Translations under genes and position numbers: made by a program
The notes under the pieces: generated by a model
Told to the model about the DNA's origin: nothing
Databases searched by the model: none
What the model saw: the letters and a program-made list of their open reading frames with translations, nothing else
Assembly: GCF_046127645.1 (NCBI RefSeq)
Contig: NZ_CP175919.1
Reading direction: 5' to 3' (one strand)
Length of the DNA: 64,000 nucleotides
From: Clostridium_F caseinilyticum
GTDB taxonomy: Bacteria > Bacillota > Clostridia > Clostridiales > Clostridiaceae
Part shown: piece by piece, positions 45,243 through 54,077 of the stretch
How positions within the stretch are numbered: the first letter of the stretch is position 1
Layout of the letters: every line of letters begins with the position of its first letter

Positions 45243-46709
45243 TTGATAAAATTAGAAAATGTTTCTTTTACGTATGCAGGAGAAAACAGAGGTGGAGTTA
45301 ATAACATCAACCTTAACATTCCAAAGGGAGAATTTATTGTTTTATGTGGTGAAAGTGGATGTGGCAAAACTACAATTACTAGATTGTTAAATGGACTTAT
45401 TCCTCATTTTCACGAAGGAGAAATGAGTGGGAAGGTAACCATTAACGGGAAATCAATTTCTAATCAGCCTTTATATGACACAGCAAGGTTAGTCGGAAGC
45501 GTTTTTCAAAATCCAAGATCTCAATTTTTTAATGTAGATACTACAAGTGAGATTGCATTTGGGTGTGAAAATTTTGGATTGCCAGAGCAGGAAATCCAAG
45601 AGCATATGAAAGAAACAGTAGAGAGTTTCAATATAGAAAAATTATTGGACAGGAGTATTTTTCATCTTTCAGGTGGAGAAAAACAGAAAATAGCATGTGC
45701 ATCTGTATCTGCTATGGAACCAGATATTTTTGTTATGGATGAGCCGTCCTCCAATCTGGATATTTCATCAATTATGGAATTGCGACAAATTCTTGCTTTG
45801 TGGAAGAAACAAGGAAAAACAATTATTATATCAGAACATAGATTATTTTATATGCGTGGACTTGTAGATCGCTTTTTATATGTACGTGATGGAAAAATTG
45901 ATTATGAATATAATGCTGAAGATTTTGAAGCATTAACAGAGAAGGAACGAATGAAAATGGGTTTACGAATGTATTCTCTAAAAAATATTCAGCTTGAAAA
46001 AATGGGATCGCCTTTAAAGAAACATTTGGAATTAAAAGATTTTTATTTTGCTCATAAAAATCAGCCAGAAACATTACATATTGAAGATTGTAAGATACCA
46101 GCAGAAAGAGTTGTTGCTATCATTGGAAATAACGGAGCAGGTAAGTCTACCTTTGCCAGATGCTTTTGTGGTCTGGAAAAAAAATGTGGAAAGGTCATAT
46201 GTAATGGAAAGGTAATGAAGCCTAAAGATAGATTAAATACATGTTATATGGTTATGCAAGAAGTAAATCATCAATTATTTACAGAAAGTATTTCAGATGA
46301 GATAAAGATAAGTATGGAGCATGATGATGAAAATTTAGAAAAAGAGATTTTAGAACAATTGGATCTTCTTTCATATAGAGATAGACATCCTATGTCACTT
46401 TCAGGTGGGCAAAAGCAAAGAGCTGCTATTGCATCAGCCATAGCAGCTAACCGTTCAATTTTACTTTTTGATGAACCTACCAGTGGATTGGATTTTAAAC
46501 ATATGAAAGAAGTAGCTCACATATTAAGAGAACTTCAAGAAAAAGGTGAAACAATTTATGTAATCACACATGATTTAGAATTGATTGTGGATTGCTGTAC
46601 AGATATTATCCATTTTGAAAATGGAAGAATTAAAGATCAATATCCTATTGATGAAAAAGGATTGTTGAAAATTCAAGAGTATTTTTTAAAGGAGGAGTCT
46701 TCAATATGA
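45243..46709 (+). CDS. ECF transporter ATPase with two fused ATP-binding domains
   Basis: A 488-residue protein that unites the two ATPases usually encoded as EcfA1 and EcfA2. Domain 1 has GESGCGKTT, LSGGEKQKIACA and FVMDEPSSNLD; domain 2 has GNNGAGKST, LSGGQKQRAAIA and LLFDEPTSGLD. It starts at TTG (45243) after aggagg. It is coupled to the next gene by a 4-base overlap. Confidence 0.9.
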   Translation: MIKLENVSFTYAGENRGGVNNINLNIPKGEFIVLCGESGCGKTTITRLLNGLIPHFHEGEMSGKVTINGKSISNQPLYDTARLVGSVFQNPRSQFFNVDTTSEIAFGCENFGLPEQEIQEHMKETVESFNIEKLLDRSIFHLSGGEKQKIACASVSAMEPDIFVMDEPSSNLDISSIMELRQILALWKKQGKTIIISEHRLFYMRGLVDRFLYVRDGKIDYEYNAEDFEALTEKERMKMGLRMYSLKNIQLEKMGSPLKKHLELKDFYFAHKNQPETLHIEDCKIPAERVVAIIGNNGAGKSTFARCFCGLEKKCGKVICNGKVMKPKDRLNTCYMVMQEVNHQLFTESISDEIKISMEHDDENLEKEILEQLDLLSYRDRHPMSLSGGQKQRAAIASAIAANRSILLFDEPTSGLDFKHMKEVAHILRELQEKGETIYVITHDLELIVDCCTDIIHFENGRIKDQYPIDEKGLLKIQEYFLKEESSI

Positions 46710-48460
46710 AAGAAGTAAAAGAAGATTCAGCAATAAAAATTTTATGGGGTTGGGCTAAACCATATCATGGAAAATTTATTATAAGTATTGTTTTGGCTAT
46801 TTTAGGAGTTATTTGTCAGATGCTTCCCTATTTTTCTGCTGTTGATATTGCAACAAAAATGATTAATAAAGAAAAAGCATTATCTTCATATCTAATAGTT
46901 TGTGTAGTTGCATTTTTAGGCTATTTAGGAAAGGTTATTTTCTCTAATCTTTCTACAGCTATATCTCATACTGCAACATACTACACCTTGAGAGATTTAA
47001 GAGAAAATACTGTTAAAAAGCTAGCAAAAGTTCCTATGGGAACAATTCTAAATACACCATCTGGACAGTATAAAAATACTATTGTAGATAGAGTAGAAGG
47101 AATGGAACCAACATTTGCACATTTAATTCCTGAAATGACAGCTAATATATTAGTACCTGTATTTATTATTGTATATTTACTTATTTTAGATTGGCGTATG
47201 GCACTTTTATCTATTGTTACTCTTATAATTGGTCTTGTAGTAATGTCACTGGGAATGAAGAACTATCCCGTAAAATGGGAAGGCGCAGTAAAGGCAGGCA
47301 AAAATATGACTGATGCCGTAGTTGAATATATTGGAGGTATAGAAGTTGTAAAAGCATTTAGCCAATCAGCAGGTTCATATAAAAAATATTCTGATGCTGT
47401 AAATTATAATGGTAACTATTATGTTGATTGGATGCGTGATAGTCAAAAGACTATGAGTGCATATAATGGAATATTACCCTCTGTTCTTATTTGTATTTTA
47501 CCTTTTGGTTTTGCATTCTGGAGTTCAGGAAGTTTAGAAATAACAACATTTATTGCAATTATCATTTTTTCATTAGGTTTAATAAGCCCTATTATGTCTG
47601 CATTTACTTTTGTTGATGATCTTGCTGTACTTAAAACTAATGTGGGAGAAATCAATAATATTTTAAGGACAAAAGAATTAAATCATAAAGAAGTTAATGT
47701 AAGCTTAAAAAATCACTGCATTAAATTAAAAGATGTTTCATTTTCATATGATGAAGATAAAGAAATTCTTCATGGGATCAATCTTGAAATTGAACCAGGA
47801 ACTATGAATGCTTTTGTAGGGCCATCTGGTTCTGGTAAATCAACTATTGCAAAATTAATTGCAGGATATTGGGATGTTACTTCTGGATCTATAAGCTTAG
47901 GTGGATATAAATTAAATGATATTCCACTTACACAGCTTTCAGATAAGATATCCTATGTTTCTCAAGATAATTATCTATTTAATAGAAGTATTCGTGAAAA
48001 TATAAGAATGGGAAATCCAAAAGCAACTGATAAAGAAGTAGAAGAAGTTGCAAAAAAGAGTAGCTGTGATTCCTTTATAAGCAAATTGGATAATGGCTAT
48101 GATACAATTGTTGGAAGTGGCGGTTCCCATTTATCAGGTGGTGAACGCCAAAGAATTGCAATTGCTCGTGCAATGCTTAAAAATGCTCCTATTGTCATTT
48201 TAGATGAAGCAACTGCTTATATTGATGCAGAAAATGAAGTATTAGTTCAAAAAGCAATTTCAGCCCTTACTGTAGGTAAAACACTAATAATAATTGCCCA
48301 TCGTCTTTCCACAATTGTAGATGCAAATAAGATTGTAGTTATAAATCAAGGAACAGTTGAAGCGCAAGGAACACATGAAGAACTTCTTTTAAGCTGTATG
48401 CTTTATAAAAACATGTGGGAAAAACATATAGGCGTAAGGGTTCAAGAATTGGGGGAATAA
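46706..48460 (+). CDS. ABC transporter, fused membrane and ATPase domains (YbtP/IrtA-like), subunit 1
   Basis: A 584-residue half-transporter with six membrane segments (about 20-300) and an ATPase domain (about 340-575). Motifs are GPSGSGKST, LSGGERQRIAIARAML, IVILDEATAYID and AHRLST. Although it has the exporter fold, pairs of this type beside yersiniabactin-like genes (YbtP/YbtQ) and IrtAB import ferric siderophores. It overlaps the ECF ATPase gene by four bases and precedes its partner by two bases. Confidence 0.85.
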   Translation: MKEVKEDSAIKILWGWAKPYHGKFIISIVLAILGVICQMLPYFSAVDIATKMINKEKALSSYLIVCVVAFLGYLGKVIFSNLSTAISHTATYYTLRDLRENTVKKLAKVPMGTILNTPSGQYKNTIVDRVEGMEPTFAHLIPEMTANILVPVFIIVYLLILDWRMALLSIVTLIIGLVVMSLGMKNYPVKWEGAVKAGKNMTDAVVEYIGGIEVVKAFSQSAGSYKKYSDAVNYNGNYYVDWMRDSQKTMSAYNGILPSVLICILPFGFAFWSSGSLEITTFIAIIIFSLGLISPIMSAFTFVDDLAVLKTNVGEINNILRTKELNHKEVNVSLKNHCIKLKDVSFSYDEDKEILHGINLEIEPGTMNAFVGPSGSGKSTIAKLIAGYWDVTSGSISLGGYKLNDIPLTQLSDKISYVSQDNYLFNRSIRENIRMGNPKATDKEVEEVAKKSSCDSFISKLDNGYDTIVGSGGSHLSGGERQRIAIARAMLKNAPIVILDEATAYIDAENEVLVQKAISALTVGKTLIIIAHRLSTIVDANKIVVINQGTVEAQGTHEELLLSCMLYKNMWEKHIGVRVQELGE

Positions 48461-48462
48461 AG

Positions 48463-50202
48463 ATGTATGGAATATTAAAGAAAATATTTGAATTTGCAGG
48501 GGATAAGAAGGAGCTTCTTAAGAAATCATTGTTTTTTGCATTTTTATGTGGAATATTTGCATCATTACAATTTGTAGCCTTATATGTAGTCTTGAATGCC
48601 CTGATAACAGATAATAAAGATAGTAAAATAATCTGGATGTCATTTGGTATAATGCTTATATCTGTAATTGGAAGAATAGTAACAAGTTATTTTTCAACAA
48701 TGGAACAGACTGAAACTGGATACTGTATGGTAGCTCAAAAGCGTATCCATATTGGTGATAGATTACGTTATATTCCAATGGGATACTTTAATAGAAATAG
48801 CATAGGAAATATTACTGCTATTGTTACAACAACCTTAGGTGATGTCGAAAATTCCGCTGCAAGAGTGCTTGTATCAATAATGGGAGGATTCTTTAATTCT
48901 ATAGCATTGGTTCTTGTGATTTTATGGTTTAATTTCAATATGGGGATACTTGCAATTGTAGGTATATTATGCTACTTAGCAGTTACAGAATTTTCGCAAA
49001 ATAAATCATCAAAGTTAAGTAAAGAACGTCAAAATTCCCAAGAATATCTAGTGGAATCAGTGCTAGAATATATACAAGGTATGAATGTTGTTAAATCATT
49101 TGGAATGGAAAGAGAAAGTTCAGAATCCATACTTAGTGTAATTAGGAAAAGCTGTAGCAATAATCTTAAATTAACATATGCCAGTGTACCATATAGCGCA
49201 CTTCAACAGTTTGTTCTTCGTGCTTTTAGTTTTGCAATGACGTTATATTCTATTTATCTTTATATAAATGGTTCACTTTCACTTGGGGATAGTTTAATCT
49301 TTATAATTGCTTCATTTATGATATTTGGAGACTTGGAGAATGCAGGTAACATGGCATCCTTACTTCAAATGCTTGGTGCATCAATGGATACAGCAAACAC
49401 TATTGATGACACTCCAATTATGGATACAGAGGGAAAAGATATTGAAGTAAAATCAGCAGATATTACATTTGATAATGTAGATTTCTCTTATGCAGACCGT
49501 AAGATATTAGACAAAGTAAATATTTCAATACCAGCCAAGACTACAACAGCCATTATTGGACCATCTGGAAGTGGAAAAAGTACAATGTGTAATTTGATTG
49601 CTAGATTCTGGGATGTTCAAGGTGGAAAAATCACTATTGGAGGACATGATATACGTGAATTCAAGCTGGATAGTTTAATGAAAAATATAAGTATGGTATT
49701 TCAAAATGTTTATCTATTTGCTGATTCCATTGAAAATAATATTAAATTCGGAAAACCATATGCTACTCATGAAGATGTAGTTACAGCAGCTAAAAAGGCT
49801 TGTTGTCATGATTTTATTATGAGACTTCCTGATGGATACAATACTATCCTAGGAGAAGGTGGAGGAACTTTATCTGGCGGTGAAAAGCAAAGAATTTCTA
49901 TTGCACGTGCCATATTAAAAGATGCTCCTATTATTATTCTTGATGAAGCTACCTCTAGCGTTGACCCAGAAAATGAAGAAGAATTACAACAAGCAATTGA
50001 AGCACTTACTCATGATAAGACTATTATCATGATTGCACATAGTCTTAAAACTGTACGTAATGCTCATCAAATACTTGTATTAAGAAATAGTCATATTATA
50101 CAAAAAGGAACACATGAGGAGCTAATCAAGCAGAAGGGATTATATGCAGACTTTATTTGTGCAAGACAAAAAGCAGTTGGATGGCAAATAAAGGGTAATT
50201 AA
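48463..50202 (+). CDS. ABC transporter, fused membrane and ATPase domains (YbtQ/IrtB-like), subunit 2
   Basis: A 579-residue partner half-transporter. Six membrane segments precede an ATPase domain with GPSGSGKST, LSGGEKQRISIARAIL, IIILDEATSSVD and AHSLKT. I chose the ATG at 48463 after ggggga; the frame is open further upstream only within the previous gene. It is the last gene of the transporter unit. With subunit 1 it should form a heterodimer for metallophore traffic; direction of transport is inferred from the YbtPQ analogy. Confidence 0.85.
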   Translation: MYGILKKIFEFAGDKKELLKKSLFFAFLCGIFASLQFVALYVVLNALITDNKDSKIIWMSFGIMLISVIGRIVTSYFSTMEQTETGYCMVAQKRIHIGDRLRYIPMGYFNRNSIGNITAIVTTTLGDVENSAARVLVSIMGGFFNSIALVLVILWFNFNMGILAIVGILCYLAVTEFSQNKSSKLSKERQNSQEYLVESVLEYIQGMNVVKSFGMERESSESILSVIRKSCSNNLKLTYASVPYSALQQFVLRAFSFAMTLYSIYLYINGSLSLGDSLIFIIASFMIFGDLENAGNMASLLQMLGASMDTANTIDDTPIMDTEGKDIEVKSADITFDNVDFSYADRKILDKVNISIPAKTTTAIIGPSGSGKSTMCNLIARFWDVQGGKITIGGHDIREFKLDSLMKNISMVFQNVYLFADSIENNIKFGKPYATHEDVVTAAKKACCHDFIMRLPDGYNTILGEGGGTLSGGEKQRISIARAILKDAPIIILDEATSSVDPENEEELQQAIEALTHDKTIIMIAHSLKTVRNAHQILVLRNSHIIQKGTHEELIKQKGLYADFICARQKAVGWQIKGN

Positions 50203-50210
50203 AAACAGTT

Positions 50211-50285
50211 ATTTTATTATATTAATTTAGCTAAAGAAAAGTCTATTATCATAGAAGAAAAAGATGAAATTAAATAAAAAAATTA
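50211..50285 (+). repeat. intergenic repeat shared with 23118-23186
   Basis: The order TTTTATTATATTAATTTAGC, TAAAGAAAAGTCTATTATCA, GAAGAAAAAGATGAAATTAA matches the sequence after the chemoreceptor gene with a few substitutions. Both copies begin within about 20 bases of a stop codon. Confidence 0.45.
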
Positions 50286-50315
50286 AAGTATAGTGATTAA
50301 ATATGTTTAATTAAT

Positions 50316-50413
50316 GGGGCTGTTGCACTAAAAATAAATCCTACAATATATTGTGTTAACTTTAAACTTGCAAAACAATATATTGTATGTAAATTTTTTA
50401 ATGCGACAGTCCC
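50316..50413. repeat. MITE-like palindromic element, copy 3
   Basis: GGGGCTGTTGCACTAAAAATA and TTTTAATGCGACAGTCCC are the ends, with the same paired ACAATATATTGT core as at 42469. No transposase is encoded. It follows the transporter operon and may terminate it. Confidence 0.65.
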
Positions 50414-50650
50414 ATATGTAAATTTTAAATTATAAGTTTAAAAAAGTCTAAAAACCAGAGGGTATCTCAAAGAAATGATATTGGGATGCATTCTGGTTTT
50501 GTAGATATAAAAACATATAGTAAGTTAAGATATGTAAACTCATTTTGTATAAATTTACTTAAAAGTATTATTTAGATTGTTTATATGATAACCATTGGCT
50601 CTAATACTTTCATGGCACTTTGTGAAAGTCATTCGTACCAAATCTAAGAT

Positions 50651-50815
50651 TGAGATTCTAATCTTTTTAAAAGTGAAAGTAAAGAGCGGCTACATCAATG
50701 GATAAGGATTTCTCTTAAATGATAATGACTCTAAGGACTAGAACTCCTAATAAGTCTGGTTAATAAGCTTTAGATGGAGTAAGAACTCACTCTAAAGCTT
50801 ATAAATCTGTTTATT
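50651..50815 (+). repeat. structured intergenic repeat, copy D
   Basis: The left part AAAAGTGAAAGTAAAGAGCGG, CTACATCAATGGATAAGG matches copies A-C. The right part forms a strong hairpin, AAGCTTTAGATGGAGT paired with ACTCACTCTAAAGCTT, followed by ATAAATCTGTTTAT. About 60 extra bases separate the halves. The rest of the 800-base gap before gcvT holds no gene and no glycine-riboswitch core that I can recognise. Confidence 0.55.
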
Positions 50816-51011
50816 TATAGAAATGAATTAATTATAAATTTTTATAGGGAAGATTTACAATTAAATAAGAAAAGGTTATCATAAAGGAAAGGAAGGTTTT
50901 GGTACCGGAATAAACTCTACAACTTGTTTTACACTAAATTATTTTCATAATTTTATTAAAAAATATATATAAATGTATATATATAAATAATTTTAATTAG
51001 GGGGAATTTAC

Positions 51012-52124
51012 ATGGAAGGTTTAAAAGTTACGCCTTTAAGAGATGTGTATGAAGAGTATGGTGGGAAAATTGTAGATTTTGCAGGATATGAACTTCCAAC
51101 ACAATTTAAAGGGTTTTTACATGAACATCATACTGTAAGAGAAAAGGCAGGTCTTTTTGATGTTTCCCATATGGGAGAAGCAATAATAAAAGGAAAAGAA
51201 GCTCAAAAATTTGTTCAATACTTACTAACCAATGATATAAATACTCTTAATAATAATGAAGTTTTGTACACATTTATGTGCAATGAAGATGGTGGAGTGA
51301 TAGATGACTTATTGGTTTATAAATTTGCAGATGATGAGTTCTTTTTAGTTATTAATGCAAGTAATAAAGATAAAGATGTTAAGTGGATAATGGATCACAA
51401 AGGAGATTTTGATGTTGAAATTGTTGATGAATCAGATGGTATTGCTCAGATTGCATTACAAGGACCTTTAGCAGAGGAAATACTTCAAAAAATAGTAGAT
51501 GTAGATTTACAAGAAATAAAATTCTTTAAATTTAAAAGAGATGTTTTAGTTGATGGGAAGAAATGCTTAGTATCACGAACTGGTTATACTGGAGAAGATG
51601 GTTTTGAAATTTATTGTAAACCAGAGGATGCAAAAGGATTATGGCATGCTATATTAAATGCAGGAAAAGAAGAAGGTGCAGAGCCAATAGGGTTAGGTGC
51701 TAGAGATACTTTAAGATTTGAAGCTAGTCTTCTTTTATATGGAAATGAAATGGATCAAACAATTACACCATTAGAAGTAGGTATGGGATACTTTGTGAAA
51801 TTAAAAGTTGAAGAAGATTTTATAGGAAAAGATGCTTTAATAAAACAAAAAGCAGAAGGCGTAACTAGAAAATTAGTAGGATTTGAACTTTTAGATAAGG
51901 GAATTCCAAGGCACGGTTATGAGGTTGTTAAAGATGGAAAAATTATCGGACATGTTACAACAGGATATAAATCTCCTACATTAAACAAAGCAATTGGATT
52001 AGCTTTAGTAGAAGAACAATATTCTAAAATAGGAACAAAGTTTAATATAAAAGTTAGAAAAAAAGAATTAAAAGCTGTTGTTATAGATAAGAGATTCTAT
52101 ACTAAAAAAACAAAGACTAAATAA
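51012..52124 (+). CDS. gcvT: glycine cleavage T protein, aminomethyltransferase
   Basis: GcvT moves the aminomethyl carbon from lipoylated H protein to tetrahydrofolate, releasing ammonia and making 5,10-methylene-THF. The 370 residues show FDVSHMGE near residue 48, DDLLVYKFADDEFFLVINASN near 107, SRTGYTGEDGFEIYC near 190 and LGARDTLRFEASLLLYGNEMD near 222, all T-protein hallmarks. The ATG follows ggggg. It heads a gcvT-gcvH-gcvPA-gcvPB-lpd-lplA set. Confidence 0.95.
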   Translation: MEGLKVTPLRDVYEEYGGKIVDFAGYELPTQFKGFLHEHHTVREKAGLFDVSHMGEAIIKGKEAQKFVQYLLTNDINTLNNNEVLYTFMCNEDGGVIDDLLVYKFADDEFFLVINASNKDKDVKWIMDHKGDFDVEIVDESDGIAQIALQGPLAEEILQKIVDVDLQEIKFFKFKRDVLVDGKKCLVSRTGYTGEDGFEIYCKPEDAKGLWHAILNAGKEEGAEPIGLGARDTLRFEASLLLYGNEMDQTITPLEVGMGYFVKLKVEEDFIGKDALIKQKAEGVTRKLVGFELLDKGIPRHGYEVVKDGKIIGHVTTGYKSPTLNKAIGLALVEEQYSKIGTKFNIKVRKKELKAVVIDKRFYTKKTKTK

Positions 52125-52185
52125 TATATAGAATGATAAATTAAGAATCAGTTTGTATATTATTTTTTAATATATAAATTCACAT

Positions 52186-52327
52186 TAATGTTTAGTTTTT
52201 AGGTTAAATTTTTATTGATAATAGAATCATGACAAATATTTAGTTTTCAAGTGAAATGCCATTGACAATAAAAGTATAATAAATGTTTAGTATTTAGATT
52301 AAATGTCGTTGGCTATAAATATATAAT
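52186..52327. repeat. three tandem 47-48-base repeats
   Basis: Units starting near 52186, 52234 and 52281 share AATGTTTAGTTTTTAG, then TTAAATG, then ATTGACAATA-type segments. They fill most of the gcvT-gcvH gap and end at the gcvH ribosome site. No coding frame. Confidence 0.55.
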
Positions 52328-52341
52328 TGGAGGTTAGTAAA

Positions 52342-52734
52342 ATGAAAGTTTTAAATAATTTACTTTATACTAAGGATCATGAATGGATAAGGGTAGAAGA
52401 TAATAAAGCATATATAGGAATAACTGATTGTGCACAACGTATGCTTGGGGATATAGTTTTTGTTGAATTACCAGAGGTTGATGATGAAATAGAAAAGGGT
52501 GGAACTTTTGCAACTATAGAATCTGTTAAAGCAGCATCAGACAGTTATATGCCGGCTAGTGGAACAGTTATAGAAATTAATGAAGAGTTAGAGGATAATC
52601 CAGCAGCATTAAATGAAGAGCCATATGAAAATTGGATTATTGCAATAGAATTAAAGGATAAAAATGAATTGGAAGAGTTAATAAAACCAGAAGATTATGA
52701 AACAATATGTGCAAAGTTAGAGGAGGAGGCATAA
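52342..52734 (+). CDS. gcvH: glycine cleavage H protein
   Basis: The lipoyl carrier of the glycine cleavage complex, 130 residues. The lipoylated lysine is in ATIESVKAASD (about residue 63). YTKDHEWIRVED near the start and DIVFVELPEVDD near residue 41 are conserved. I chose the ATG at 52342 after ggaggtt; a TTG further upstream would add six unlikely residues. It is three bases from gcvPA. Confidence 0.95.
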   Translation: MKVLNNLLYTKDHEWIRVEDNKAYIGITDCAQRMLGDIVFVELPEVDDEIEKGGTFATIESVKAASDSYMPASGTVIEINEELEDNPAALNEEPYENWIIAIELKDKNELEELIKPEDYETICAKLEEEA

Positions 52735-52736
52735 TT

Positions 52737-54077
52737 ATGTTTCCATATATTCCAAACACACAAAAAGAAACAAAAGAAATTTTAGATTTTCTTTCAATAA
52801 AATCTGTAGATGAATTATTTAGCGATATACCAGATAATTTGAAGTTGAATAGGAAGTTAAATATAGAAAGTTCTTTATCAGAACTAGAAGTTGAAAAAAG
52901 ATTAAAATCTTTAGCTTCAAAAAATAAATCTATGGAAGATATGACATGTTTCTTAGGGGCTGGAATTTATGATCATTATATACCTTCTGTAATTAAGCAT
53001 TTAACAGGAAGATCAGAATTTTATACAGCATATACACCATACCAACCAGAGGTAAGTCAAGGAACACTGCAAGCTATATTTGAATATCAAAGTATGATTT
53101 GTGCTTTAACAGGCATGGAAGTTTCAAACTCTTCTATGTATGATGGAGCAACAGCAACAGCTGAGGCAGCTATACTTTCTATTGTTAGTACTAAAAGAAA
53201 TACTATTATAGTTTCTAAATCAGTAAATCCTGATACAAGAAAAGTTCTTAATACTTATTTAAAGTATAGAGGATATAACATGATAGAAATTGATTTAGAG
53301 GATGGTACTACAGATGTAGATAAAGTTATTAATAGCTTAGATAAAAATGTAGCAGCAGTTATAATTCAAAGTCCAAACTTCTTTGGCTTAGTTGAAGATG
53401 TAGAAAATATGGTAGATGCTATTCATAAAAATAAATCACTATTAATAATGAATGTAGACCCAATATCACTAGGTATATTAAAAAGTCCAGGTGAATTAGG
53501 TGCAGATATTGTTGTTGGTGATGGACAATGCCTAGGCGCAAACATGAGTTATGGTGGCCCAGGTTTTGGATTTATGAATACTACGAAAAAGCTTATGAGA
53601 AAAATGCCAGGTAGGATAGTTGGTGAAACTGAAGATGTTGAAGGAAAAAGAGGTTTTGTTTTAACACTTCAAGCTAGAGAACAACATATAAGGAGAGAAA
53701 AAGCAACTTCTAATATTTGTTCAGACCAAACAGCAGTAGCGATAGGTGCAGCTGTTTATATGGCTACTTTGGGAAAAGAAGGAATAAAGCAAGTAGCAAA
53801 ACAATGTGTAGCTAAATCACATTATGCATATAATGAGTTAATTAAATCTGGAAAATATAAGCCTGTATTTAATAAGCCATTCTTTAAGGAATTTATAGTA
53901 AAGAGCGAAACTTCACCTTGTGAAATTAATAATAAATTATTAGAAAATAATATTTTAGGTGGATATGATTTAGGAAAAGTTTATTCAGAATATGAAAATT
54001 CTATGCTACTTTGTGTTACAGAGAAAAGGACAAGGGAAGATATAGATAATTTAGTGAAAGTGATGGAGGCGATATAA
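52737..54077 (+). CDS. gcvPA: glycine dehydrogenase (decarboxylating) subunit 1
   Basis: The alpha subunit of the split P protein, 446 residues. It pairs with GcvPB to decarboxylate glycine. Features include FPYIPNTQKE at the start, FLGAGIYDHYIPSV near residue 72, YTPYQPEVSQGTLQAIFEYQ near 100 and YDGATATAEAA near 135. A gaggaggagg site precedes the ATG at 52737. The stop overlaps the gcvPB start. Confidence 0.95.
   Translation: MFPYIPNTQKETKEILDFLSIKSVDELFSDIPDNLKLNRKLNIESSLSELEVEKRLKSLASKNKSMEDMTCFLGAGIYDHYIPSVIKHLTGRSEFYTAYTPYQPEVSQGTLQAIFEYQSMICALTGMEVSNSSMYDGATATAEAAILSIVSTKRNTIIVSKSVNPDTRKVLNTYLKYRGYNMIEIDLEDGTTDVDKVINSLDKNVAAVIIQSPNFFGLVEDVENMVDAIHKNKSLLIMNVDPISLGILKSPGELGADIVVGDGQCLGANMSYGGPGFGFMNTTKKLMRKMPGRIVGETEDVEGKRGFVLTLQAREQHIRREKATSNICSDQTAVAIGAAVYMATLGKEGIKQVAKQCVAKSHYAYNELIKSGKYKPVFNKPFFKEFIVKSETSPCEINNKLLENNILGGYDLGKVYSEYENSMLLCVTEKRTREDIDNLVKVMEAI

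Noticed and set aside
46706..50202. Multidrug exporter pair
   Set aside because: The fold would allow it, but position after an ECF unit and beside a metallophore operon fits the YbtP/YbtQ importer type better; export cannot be fully excluded.
50414..51011. Glycine riboswitch upstream of gcvT
   Set aside because: The gap was read for the conserved glycine-aptamer cores and none was found; the paired segments there belong to the dispersed repeat family.
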